DNA of 64,000 bases from Ga0077555 sp963741565 (GTDB taxonomy: Bacteria; Pseudomonadota; Alphaproteobacteria; Rhizobiales; Hyphomicrobiaceae): the NCBI GenBank assembly GCA_963741565.1, contig CAVUIK010000003.1, forward strand, positions 333,017 through 397,016. The letters run 5' to 3'. The notes under the pieces were generated by a model. That model was not told the origin of the DNA. It worked only from the letters and a program-made list of their open reading frames with translations, and searched no databases. Position numbers and translations under genes: made by a program. This document shows, piece by piece, positions 31,989 to 39,820 of this stretch (position 1 is the stretch's first letter; the number at the start of each line of letters is the position of its first letter).

Positions 31989-32741
31989 ATGAGCGCATCC
32001 GACGACATTATCACAGCAGCCATTCTCGTGATTGGCGACGAGATCCTCTCCGGCCGGACCAAGGACAAGAATATCGGGTGGATCGCCGATCACTGCACGA
32101 ATATCGGCATTCAGGTCAAAGAGGTGCGGGTGGTTTCCGACGAGGAGCCCGAAATCGTAGATGCGGTGAATGCGTTGCGTGCCCGCTATACCTATGTCTT
32201 TACAACCGGCGGCATCGGCCCGACCCACGATGACATTACGGCGGACTCGATCGCCAAGGCTTTTGGCGTCGGCATCGACCATCACCCGGAAGTCAAGAAA
32301 CTGCTGATCGAGAACTTCCAGCGACGCGGCCTCGAAGCGACGGAAGCCCGGTTGCGCATGGCTCGCATTCCGTTCGGTGCCGAACTGGTGGAGAACAAGA
32401 TTTCGGTCGCCCCGGGCTTCAAGCTCGACAATGTCGTCGTGATGGCGGGTATCCCGAGCGTCATGCAGATTATGCTCGACAGCGTCACGCCGCGCCTGAA
32501 GACTGGGAAGAAGATGGAGTCGGTCACGATCGAGCTACTGCGTGGCGAAGGCGAGATCGCCGAGTTGTTCGGCGAGACCCAAAAGGAGTTCCCCGACGTG
32601 CCGATGGGTAGCTACCCTTTCAATCGCGAGGCGAAGGTGTTCGGCACGCAACTTGTCTTGCGGTCGACCGATCCAGCGCGCCTCTCCGCGGCCGAGGTGC
32701 GCCTCAGAGAGCGCCTGCTCGCCAAAGGCATCGCGACCTGA
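31989..32741 (+). CDS. CinA-type molybdopterin-binding domain protein
   Basis: A 250-residue protein consisting of the COG1058 domain: AAILVIGDEILSGRTKDKN at the N terminus, YVFTTGGIGPTHDDITADSIAKAFG in the middle, and VVVMAGIPSVMQIMLD. It corresponds to the N-terminal half of CinA; the C-terminal nicotinamide-nucleotide amidase half is absent. Related stand-alone proteins are annotated as competence/damage-inducible proteins or ADP-ribose pyrophosphatases acting in NAD-metabolite repair. Nnr, another metabolite-repair enzyme, is also in the window but not linked. Confidence 0.93.
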   Translation: MSASDDIITAAILVIGDEILSGRTKDKNIGWIADHCTNIGIQVKEVRVVSDEEPEIVDAVNALRARYTYVFTTGGIGPTHDDITADSIAKAFGVGIDHHPEVKKLLIENFQRRGLEATEARLRMARIPFGAELVENKISVAPGFKLDNVVVMAGIPSVMQIMLDSVTPRLKTGKKMESVTIELLRGEGEIAELFGETQKEFPDVPMGSYPFNREAKVFGTQLVLRSTDPARLSAAEVRLRERLLAKGIAT

Positions 32742-32794
32742 TCAAGTTCGACCAGCCACCTTTTCAAACCATCAAACCCCGAGAGAAAGCGATC

Positions 32795-33991
32795 ATGGCG
32801 CAGCCCCTTTTGTTCACGCCGATGACGATCCGAAGTGTCACCATGAAGAACCGGATCGTGGTCGCGCCGATGCACCAGTATTCCGCTGACAAAGGGTTCG
32901 CCACGGACTGGCATCTGATGAACGCCGGGAAATACGCGGCCGGTGGCGCCGGCTTCGTGATGATGGAGTCGACCAAGGTTGCGCGCAACGGCTGCGGCAC
33001 GGTCGGCGATACGGCGTTGTGGGACGACAAGTTCATCCCGGACCTCGCGCGCTGTGCCGCATTCATCCGGAAACAAGGGGCGGTCCCCGGCATCCAGCTT
33101 GGCCACTCCGGCCGCAAGGCGCGTCTGACGCGGCCCTGGGAAGGCGGCAAGCCGCTCACTGGCAAGGAGCCCGAGATCTATGATTGGGAGGGATGGGAGC
33201 TGGTCGCGCCATCGCCGATCTCGCCGGGCGACGGCGTGCCCACACCACGCGCGCTCTCCCACAACGAAGTGCGTGACATGGCGGTGAAGTGGGCCGAAGC
33301 GGCGGAGCGCGCGCTGAAGTGCGGCTTCGATATCCTCGAAATCCACGCAGCGCACGGCTATCTGATCCACCAATTCCTGTCGCCGGCTACCAACACGCGC
33401 ACGGACCAGTACGGCGGGTCGGAGCAGAACCGTATGCGCTTTGCCATCGAGGTTGCCGAGTGCGTGCGTGAGAAGTGGCCGGCCGACAAGCCACTGTTCA
33501 TGCGGTTGTCCTGCGAGGACGATGCGGGCTGGGATCTCGATCAGAGCGTGCGGCTCTCGGCCGAGCTGAAGAAGAAGGGCGTTGACGTGATCGACTGCTC
33601 GTCAGGTGGAACGCTCGGCCGCCTTTCGCCGATGGATTCGGCGCGCGCCAAGACCTACGGCTACCAGGTGCCCTATGCGGAACGCATCCGCAAGGAAGCC
33701 GGCGTCGCGACCATGGCTGTCGGCCACATCGTCCACGCCGATCAGGCAGAAGCCATCCTGCAAGGCGGACGCGCCGATCTCGTCGCGCTGGCTCGGGAGA
33801 TCATGTACAATCCGAACTGGCCGATGGATGCCGCGCAGAAACTCGGCGCCGATCCGGACTTCAAGATGGTGCCTCCGCCGCTCGCCTATTGGTTGAGCAA
33901 GCGTTCGAAGTCCGGTTTCGAAGGCAAGCCGTCGACCTGGGCGAATGGGCTAGGCAATGCGGCGGGCGCGAGCAAGGCCGACGTCAGCTAG
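32795..33991 (+). CDS. NADH:flavin oxidoreductase, old yellow enzyme family
   Basis: A 398-residue FMN TIM-barrel protein with GAGAGAAAG before the ATG. Motifs: LFTPMTIRSVTMKNRIVVAPMHQY, GIQLGHSGRKARLTRPW, FDILEIHAAHGYLIHQFLSP and NTRTDQYGGSEQNRMRFAIEV, all typical of the YqjM/XenA-like subgroup that reduces activated C=C bonds or xenobiotics with NAD(P)H. No iron-sulphur domain follows, so it is not a 2,4-dienoyl-CoA reductase type. It lies 53 bases after the CinA-like gene and may be co-transcribed. Confidence 0.93.
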   Translation: MAQPLLFTPMTIRSVTMKNRIVVAPMHQYSADKGFATDWHLMNAGKYAAGGAGFVMMESTKVARNGCGTVGDTALWDDKFIPDLARCAAFIRKQGAVPGIQLGHSGRKARLTRPWEGGKPLTGKEPEIYDWEGWELVAPSPISPGDGVPTPRALSHNEVRDMAVKWAEAAERALKCGFDILEIHAAHGYLIHQFLSPATNTRTDQYGGSEQNRMRFAIEVAECVREKWPADKPLFMRLSCEDDAGWDLDQSVRLSAELKKKGVDVIDCSSGGTLGRLSPMDSARAKTYGYQVPYAERIRKEAGVATMAVGHIVHADQAEAILQGGRADLVALAREIMYNPNWPMDAAQKLGADPDFKMVPPPLAYWLSKRSKSGFEGKPSTWANGLGNAAGASKADVS

Positions 33992-34027
33992 GCACGGTGT
34001 CGAATTCCACTCCAGCCGAGGTATCCC

Positions 34028-35428
34028 ATGCGAGACGCCCCATCGGCGATGTCGCCCACCCCGGTCGTGGCGGCGCCCCGCCGAGCGCTCGCCGGTTGGG
34101 TGCTGTTCGATTGGGCTGCGCAGCCGTTCTACACGTTGATCCTGACGTTTCTGTTCGCTCCGTATTTCGCGACCACGGTCGTCGGTGACGCCGCCCGCGG
34201 GCAGGCAATGTGGGGCTATGCGGCAGCTGCGGCTGGTATTCTGGTCGGTATCGGCAGTCCGCTGCTCGGCGCGGTCGCAGATGGTCGCGGCCGGCGCAAA
34301 CCATGGATTGCGGTGCTCGCCCTGATCCTGGCGGTCGCGATGGCGACGCTGTGGCTTGCCAAGCCCGGCACGACGGGCGCCACGTTGTGGCTGATCGTGC
34401 TCTCGTTCGTGATCGCGACGATCGCCGTCGAATTCATGACGGTTTTCACCAACGCGATCATGCCGACGCTGGTGCCGCATGATCAGATCGGACGGCTTTC
34501 GGGGATCGGTTGGGGGGTCGGCTACGCGGGCGGGCTCGTCAGCTTGGCGCTGATGGCGGGGCTTATCGTCACCAATCCGATGACCGGGAAAACGCTGCTC
34601 GGATTCGATCCCATCGTGCCGCTCGACGTGGCCACGCGAGAGGGCGATCGTCTGATCGGGCCATTCGCAGCGGTGTGGTTTCTCGTGTTTATGATTCCGT
34701 TTTTCCTGTTCGTTCCGGACGTGCGCGCAACGCCACATGCGGCGGCGGCGCCCGCTGAGTCGCCGGTACGGGCGCTGCTGACTACGCTGAAGCAATTGCC
34801 TGGCCACCCCGATATGCTTTGGTTTCTGATCGCGCGTGCGATCTATGTCGACGGCCTGTCGGCGATCTTTGCGTTCGGCGGGATTTACGGGTCGGCGGTT
34901 TTCGGCTGGCAGGCGTTCGAACTTGGATTGTTCGGAATTGTGCTGACGCTGACGGGGGCCATCGGGGCCGTGATCGGTGGATTTCTGGATGACCGGGTCG
35001 GATCCAAGCGGGTGATCTTGTACTCGCTGGTGTTGTTGCTGATCGGCGCGGCCGGCATTCTGTCCGTGACCAAGACGCAGGTGCTGTACGGTCTCGAGGT
35101 CGCGCCGAAAGTGGCGGGTTCCAAACCGTTCTCGTCGCCGGGGGAGCAGGTTTATCTGGCATTCGCCCTGTTGATCGGGCTTGTGGCGGCGCCCGTGCAG
35201 GCTGCCAGCCGTTCGTTGCTGGCGCGCCTGGCGCCACCCGACAAGATGACCCAGTTCTTCGGGTTGTTCGCATTCTCGGGCAAAGTGACCGCGTTCATGG
35301 CGCCGTTCCTGATTGCGACCGTGACGGCGATGACCGGCAGCCAGCGGCTCGGCATGTCGGTGATCGGCGCGTTCCTGGTGCTCGGATTCCTGCTGATGCT
35401 TGCCGTCAGGCAACCGGCGCCGCGGTAG
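34028..35428 (+). CDS. UMF1/Atg22-type MFS transporter
   Basis: A 466-residue membrane protein with about 11-12 predicted helices. It begins LAGWVLFDWAAQPFYTLILTFLFAPYF, the UMF1 signature, with PLLGAVADGRGRRKPWIAVL as the MFS A-like loop and a second WQAFELGLFGIVLTLTGAIGAVIGGFLDDRVG half. Eukaryotic Atg22 exports amino acids from the vacuole; the bacterial substrate is unknown. GAGG lies before the start and the gap to the oxidoreductase gene is 36 bases. Confidence 0.92.
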   Translation: MRDAPSAMSPTPVVAAPRRALAGWVLFDWAAQPFYTLILTFLFAPYFATTVVGDAARGQAMWGYAAAAAGILVGIGSPLLGAVADGRGRRKPWIAVLALILAVAMATLWLAKPGTTGATLWLIVLSFVIATIAVEFMTVFTNAIMPTLVPHDQIGRLSGIGWGVGYAGGLVSLALMAGLIVTNPMTGKTLLGFDPIVPLDVATREGDRLIGPFAAVWFLVFMIPFFLFVPDVRATPHAAAAPAESPVRALLTTLKQLPGHPDMLWFLIARAIYVDGLSAIFAFGGIYGSAVFGWQAFELGLFGIVLTLTGAIGAVIGGFLDDRVGSKRVILYSLVLLLIGAAGILSVTKTQVLYGLEVAPKVAGSKPFSSPGEQVYLAFALLIGLVAAPVQAASRSLLARLAPPDKMTQFFGLFAFSGKVTAFMAPFLIATVTAMTGSQRLGMSVIGAFLVLGFLLMLAVRQPAPR

Positions 35429-35434
35429 GGCGGA

Positions 35435-35941
35435 TTACCGCGGGCTGCGCTCCCGCAGCATCAGCCAGCCCGGGCCGGATTGTGCATCGTCCCAGATCCT
35501 GAGCCAGCGAAAGCCGACCGCCTCGTAGGCGCGAACCGCGCGCTCGTTGCGGACCGACACGAAGATCGCGCAGGCGACGGCGAGCGTCGAGCCGAAGACG
35601 TCGTCAACCAACAGTTCCAGTGCCCGCCGGCCATAGGCTTTGCCGCGCTGCGCATCGGCGCCGATGAAGAGTTCGCAATCCCAGGTGCCAGGGGGTATCT
35701 CGGGCGCACGGTGGCCGCCGATCTGGCCAGCGTCCATCGCCTGGGCGTAGCCGATGGACGCGCCGTCGAGTGTGATCATCCGGCAGATCGCGGCATCGCT
35801 GCGCAGCGCCAACGTGATCGCGGCTTCGGCCGTTGACGCGCTACCCATCCAGGATTGGACGGCGGGCTGGCGTAGCCATCGCGTGATCAGGTCGCGGTCC
35901 CCCGGCTTGATCGGGCTCAGGCGAACCGCGGATTGGGGCAT
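35435..35941 (-). CDS. GNAT family N-acetyltransferase (RimJ/AAC(6')-like)
   Basis: A 168-residue protein from the ATG at 35941; the longer upstream reading runs into the neighbouring gene's region and has no family sequence. VRLSPIKPGDRDLITRWLRQPAVQSWMG is the typical start of the RimJ/aminoglycoside-acetyltransferase-like group; FIGADAQRGKAYGRRALELLVDDVF contains the acetyl-CoA pyrophosphate loop (QRGKAYG), and NERAVRAYEAVGFRWL is the C-terminal motif. Substrate not predictable. It follows the DUF2147 gene on the same strand, and no strong ribosome binding site is seen. It converges with the UMF1 gene, six bases between stop codons. Confidence 0.85.
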   Translation of the reverse strand: MPQSAVRLSPIKPGDRDLITRWLRQPAVQSWMGSASTAEAAITLALRSDAAICRMITLDGASIGYAQAMDAGQIGGHRAPEIPPGTWDCELFIGADAQRGKAYGRRALELLVDDVFGSTLAVACAIFVSVRNERAVRAYEAVGFRWLRIWDDAQSGPGWLMLRERSPR

Positions 35942-35994
35942 CGCGATCGGAACGTCGGATGTGCTGGTCAGCTGGGAACGTCCGGCGTCAATGG

Positions 35995-36545
35995 TCAGGT
36001 CGCGCAGCGCGGCGTCGGCGCTGTGGCTAGGCGTTTCCAGCGGTACGTCTCCGACAGAAACTTGAGGCCCTTGTAGCCCTTCACCTGGAGCATGTCCGGT
36101 CCCGTCAAGCGCAACTCGACGTCGAAGCTCTCGCCTTGCTCGGGGTCGTAGATCCAGCCCTTGTCCCACGTGCCATCCGGCATTCGCTTCACTTCACCCA
36201 GCACCTGCAATCCGCAGATCTGACGATTGCGCTTCGAGCGCTCCTCGTTCTGCTGATCGCGAAGCGGGCGGCCTTGTTTGTCGGTCGGCTCCTTCAGCCA
36301 GACGATCCGACCACAGAGATCGTTGGCGCAGGGCGCGATCTCGATGATTCCACGACCGGTGTGGTCCAGCCAGAGGCCGGAGGGCGAGGGACTTGGGCAG
36401 GGGCCGACACTGGGGACGGTGACGCCACAGGGGGCGGCGCCGATTGGGCCAGTGCCGCGGCGTCGGCCAGGATCGCTGCTGCGACCACTACAACGGCTGC
36501 TCGCGCCGTTCGCGTGGCGATTTTGAGGTCTCGTAGCGGAAACAT
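35995..36545 (-). pseudogene. DUF2147 domain protein interrupted by a -1 frameshift
   Basis: The first frame, from the ATG at 36545, encodes a good signal peptide (FPLRDLKIATRTARAAVVVV..., cleavage after ALAQ) and a Pro/Ala/Ser linker but then runs out of homology. The neighbouring frame takes over in the linker near 36390-36400 and encodes SGLWLDHTGRGIIEIAPC, CGRIVWLKEPTDKQGRPL, KGWIYDPEQGESFDVEL and KFLSETYRWKR, a complete DUF2147 domain, which is normally secreted. Total length 551 nt is two more than a multiple of three, so restoring one base joins signal peptide and domain (about 183 residues). The frameshift falls in a Pro-rich repetitive stretch. Sequencing error, real mutation or frameshifting cannot be separated here. 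The following 260 bases to 36805 hold no gene. Confidence 0.7.
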
Positions 36546-36805
36546 TACTGTCCATCCCATTGCAAGATCATCAGGAGGATGCCATAGAGCCCGCGTTCCC
36601 ATGACAAAGAACGGAACTTTGGCAAAGGCAAGGCAACGCGAGCCGTTCATCTTATGGCGAGCGAGGTGAGACCACCTGCTTAACCTGCCATTCGCGTGGT
36701 GGCCGAACCGGTCATCCCACCCTATATAGAGGCTCGGGCCACGATCCGAATCCGGTTGGTTAACGGTTTCGGCGGCTGGCCTCCTGCACGAGTATAGCGT
36801 CCCAC

Positions 36806-37933
36806 ATGATCCTCATTCTCGCCATCCGGAACCTGTTCCACGACCGCATCCGCTTGGTCGTGACGCTGGTTGGCATTTTGTTCTCGATCGTCCTCGTGGC
36901 CGTGCAGCTTGGCCTTTATCTGGGTGCCAGGAAGATGATCGTTGGCATGATCGAGAACGCCAACGCTGAAATCTGGGTGACGTCGTTCGGCGCCAAGAGC
37001 TTCGAGGAGGCCGGCATTCTGCCGGGACGGGAGCGCCACATCGCCATGTCGGTTCCGGGCGTCGAGTCCGTCGTGCCGTTGATTGCTTCCTTCGCCGAAT
37101 GGCGCAAGCCAGAAGGTGGTACGGCGCTCTCCGTGATCGTCGGCACCGATCCGGCAGATGGTGGGCTCGTGCCCTGGAACCTCGTCGATGGCTCGGTGGC
37201 CGCCATTTCCGCCCCGGACGCCATTGCCGTCGACCGAACCTACCTCGCCAGTCTCGGGATTTCGGGCATGGGCGCCGCCGCGCAGATCGAGGCCTCCCGC
37301 GTTCGTGTTGCAGCATTGACCCACGGCATCCGGTCGTTCACGACGGCACCTTATGTGTTCACGACGCTCAATCGGGCGCGCACTATTCTCAACCTAACGG
37401 GCGACCAGTCGACGTTCCAACTGGTGAAGGTGGCGCGTGGGGCCAACGTGGAAGCGGTCCGCCGGGACATTGCGGCACGCTTGCCGAATGTCGAAGTGTT
37501 GACGAGTTCCACCTTTCGCGACCGCAGTCTCGACAACTGGCTGTTTTCGACGGGTGCCGGCGTGGCGCTGATCGGCGGCGCGCTCCTCGGCATCCTCGTT
37601 GGTACGGTGATCGTTGCGCAGACGCTCTATGCCAGCACGAAGGACCACTTGAACGAGTTCGCGACGCTGCGCGCACTCGGCTCGTCGGCATCCTACATTC
37701 ATCGTGTGATCCTGTTCCAGGCCGGCTTGTCGGCGGCACTCGGATATGCGCTCGGCATGGCAATCGCGATGGTGGTCGTGGCGTTCAGCGAGCAGACGGC
37801 ACTGCCGATCCTCATGACGCCCGGGTTGGCGATCGGCCTCTTCATATTGACCGTTGCGATGTGCGCGATCTCCGCCTTCGCCGCCATCATGAAGGTCACA
37901 CGCATCGATCCTGCGATGGTGTTCGCGCGATGA
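36806..37933 (+). CDS. DevC-like ABC exporter permease
   Basis: A 375-residue membrane protein: one N-terminal helix (LIRLVVTLVGILFSIVLVAVQLGLYLGAR region), a soluble MacB-like domain (EIWVTSFGAKSFEEAGILPGRER), and three C-terminal helices (IGGALLGILVGTVIVAQTLYAS, LGYALGMAIAMVVVAFSEQ, IGLFILTVAMCAISAFAAIMKV). It matches DevC, the permease of DevBCA exporters. Its stop overlaps the ATPase start (ATGA). The three genes in order C-A-B form a type of exporter that works with a TolC-like channel and whose founding member exports glycolipids in cyanobacteria; the cargo here is unknown. Confidence 0.9.
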   Translation: MILILAIRNLFHDRIRLVVTLVGILFSIVLVAVQLGLYLGARKMIVGMIENANAEIWVTSFGAKSFEEAGILPGRERHIAMSVPGVESVVPLIASFAEWRKPEGGTALSVIVGTDPADGGLVPWNLVDGSVAAISAPDAIAVDRTYLASLGISGMGAAAQIEASRVRVAALTHGIRSFTTAPYVFTTLNRARTILNLTGDQSTFQLVKVARGANVEAVRRDIAARLPNVEVLTSSTFRDRSLDNWLFSTGAGVALIGGALLGILVGTVIVAQTLYASTKDHLNEFATLRALGSSASYIHRVILFQAGLSAALGYALGMAIAMVVVAFSEQTALPILMTPGLAIGLFILTVAMCAISAFAAIMKVTRIDPAMVFAR

Positions 37934-38679
37934 CCGAGCAAGCCATCGTCGAAGCAAAGGACATCGTGAAGGATCTCGGCGAAGGCGCCGGGATGGTTCG
38001 CGCCGTGAAAGGCGTGTCGCTGACGCTGGCGCCGGGCGAGTTGACCCTGCTGATGGGCCCGTCCGGCTCCGGCAAGACGACGCTGCTGTCCATTCTCGGG
38101 TGCATTCTGTCGCCGACCTCGGGCTCCCTGAAGATCGCAGGACAATCGACGGCCGGACTGGACGCGGAAGAACTTGCGGAGATCCGGCGCCGGCATATCG
38201 GATTCGTCTTTCAGTCCTACAATTTATTTCCGACCTTGAGCGCGGTTGAGAACGTTCGACTGGCGCTCGACGTGCGCGGCGAGCGCGGGCCGGACACGGC
38301 AACCAAGGCCATTCTTGCGCTGAAGGAAGTGGGGCTCGGACATCGGCTCAATTCGCATCCCCGCAACATGAGCGGTGGAGAGCAGCAGCGCGTCGCAATT
38401 GCCCGTGCCATATCCGGCGAACCGTCACTGGTGCTGGCGGACGAACCGACCGCGGCGCTCGATACCGAAAACGGCAAGTCCGTGATGGCGCTGCTGGCGA
38501 CGCTGGCCCGCGACCGGCGGCGCGCCATTCTGGCCGTCACGCACGACAGCCGAACCCTGCCCTATGCGGATCGCATCATCCGGATCGAGGATGGACTGAT
38601 CATCGACGATGAGCACCGGTTGCCGGATGCAACCTTGACGATGAAGTCCGATCGAAAACTTCTCAACGAAAAAGCGTGA
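37930..38679 (+). CDS. DevA-like ABC exporter ATP-binding protein
   Basis: A 249-residue ATPase read from the ATG at 37930 that overlaps the permease stop. Walker A GPSGSGKTT at residues 43-51, Q-loop FVFQSYNLFPTLSAVENVRLAL, signature MSGGEQQRVAIARAI, Walker B LVLADEPTAALD and H-loop AVTHDSRTL. The much longer upstream reading in this frame lies inside the permease gene and is rejected. Partner of the permease before it and the adaptor four bases after it. Confidence 0.94.
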   Translation: MTEQAIVEAKDIVKDLGEGAGMVRAVKGVSLTLAPGELTLLMGPSGSGKTTLLSILGCILSPTSGSLKIAGQSTAGLDAEELAEIRRRHIGFVFQSYNLFPTLSAVENVRLALDVRGERGPDTATKAILALKEVGLGHRLNSHPRNMSGGEQQRVAIARAISGEPSLVLADEPTAALDTENGKSVMALLATLARDRRRAILAVTHDSRTLPYADRIIRIEDGLIIDDEHRLPDATLTMKSDRKLLNEKA

Positions 38680-38683
38680 GTTC

Positions 38684-39802
38684 ATGGCGTCAAAATCTTC
38701 AACACTCGGGTATCTCGCGCTGGCCGCGGTAGGAGCCATCGTCGGTGCGATCGCATTGACCAGCGGAGGACCCGACCTGCGCTCGGGCTCGGGCGGAACG
38801 ATCGCAGTCGCCAAGCCGAACTGGACGGCGACGGCGCCGGGCCGGGTCGAACCGGTCGGCGGCGAGGTCAGGCTGACCGCGTCGGCGCCGGGCAAGATCA
38901 TGGACGTTCTCGTGCGGCTCAACGATCAGGTCGTAGCCGGAGACCTTCTGGTCAGGCTCGAGGACGAGGAAGCGCGGGCGCGCGTGCTGTCGGCCGATTC
39001 CGAGGCCGCCGTGCGCAAACGCGAGCGCGATCCGGAGACGGCGGTTCGCCTGTCGGCCGATCGCCGGCAAGCCGAGGACGCGGTTGCTAACGCCGAGCGG
39101 GCGGTCGCTCTGTCGAGGACCGAACTCGACCGGGTCACCCGCCAGCGCCGGATGGAGCCGGGGGCAATCACCGAAGAGGCCGTATCGGCGGAGCGCAGCG
39201 CGCTCGTGTCCGCGCTCGCGAAGCTCGAGCAGGATCGCCTGGTGTTGCGCAGGGCTGGCGCGGTCGCGGGGATACCGTTGCCGACGCGGCTCGAAGCAGG
39301 ATTGACGCAAGCGCGTGCCGAGTTGTCTCTGGCTGAGGCTGCGTTCGAGCGAACCCGGATCCGGGCGCCGCGCGCGGGAACGATTCTGCAGATCCATGCG
39401 CGTGCCGGAGAGACTGCCGCCGCGTCGCCGGAACAGGTTCTCCTGACGCTCGGCGATCTCAGTTCACTGCGCGTGCGAGCCGAGGTCGAGGAGCGTGATG
39501 TGGCGAATGTCCGCCTCGGGCAAACCGTGTCGCTGCGAGCGGACTCGTTCCCGTCGCGGGAGTTCGCTGGGAAAGTCGCGCAGATCGCCCAGGCCCTTGC
39601 CGGGCCGCGACTGCCGCAACGCGGTCCGCGCCGTCCCAATGATGTCGATACGCTCGAAGTGATGATCGACGTGGATGCCGGCTCACCGCTGTTGCCGGGC
39701 ATGCGGGTCGATGTCTATTTCAAGGTGGAGCCGGCGGCGGCCGCTGCATCGGCTGCGCCGACGCCTGCCTCGGCCGCGGCTCCAGCGGCGACGCCGAAGT
39801 AG
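38684..39802 (+). CDS. DevB/HlyD-like periplasmic adaptor
   Basis: A 372-residue membrane fusion protein: N-terminal anchor (LGYLALAAVGAIVGAIALTSGG), biotinyl-lipoyl halves (APGRVEPVGGEVRLTASAPGKI, VLVRLNDQVVAGDLLVRLEDEEARARV and FERTRIRAPRAGTILQIHARAGE), an alpha-hairpin of about 110 residues between them, a barrel domain (LRVRAEVEERDVANVRLGQTVSLRADSFPSREFAGKV), then an Ala/Pro-rich tail. It completes the DevCAB-type exporter and should link the inner-membrane ABC pair to an outer-membrane channel encoded elsewhere. Confidence 0.92.
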   Translation: MASKSSTLGYLALAAVGAIVGAIALTSGGPDLRSGSGGTIAVAKPNWTATAPGRVEPVGGEVRLTASAPGKIMDVLVRLNDQVVAGDLLVRLEDEEARARVLSADSEAAVRKRERDPETAVRLSADRRQAEDAVANAERAVALSRTELDRVTRQRRMEPGAITEEAVSAERSALVSALAKLEQDRLVLRRAGAVAGIPLPTRLEAGLTQARAELSLAEAAFERTRIRAPRAGTILQIHARAGETAAASPEQVLLTLGDLSSLRVRAEVEERDVANVRLGQTVSLRADSFPSREFAGKVAQIAQALAGPRLPQRGPRRPNDVDTLEVMIDVDAGSPLLPGMRVDVYFKVEPAAAAASAAPTPASAAAPAATPK

Positions 39803-39820
39803 TTCGGATCGGCCGCGGCC

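Noticed and set aside
33950..35413. 487-codon minus-strand frame opposite the UMF1 transporter
   Set aside because: Its product is rich in Arg, Gln, His and Asp with no domain pattern, while the plus strand encodes a clear membrane transporter.
37099..37929. Long N-terminal extension of the DevA-like ATPase
   Set aside because: The segment lies inside the permease gene in another frame and is Arg-rich; the ATG at 37930 overlaps the permease stop and starts the normal domain.
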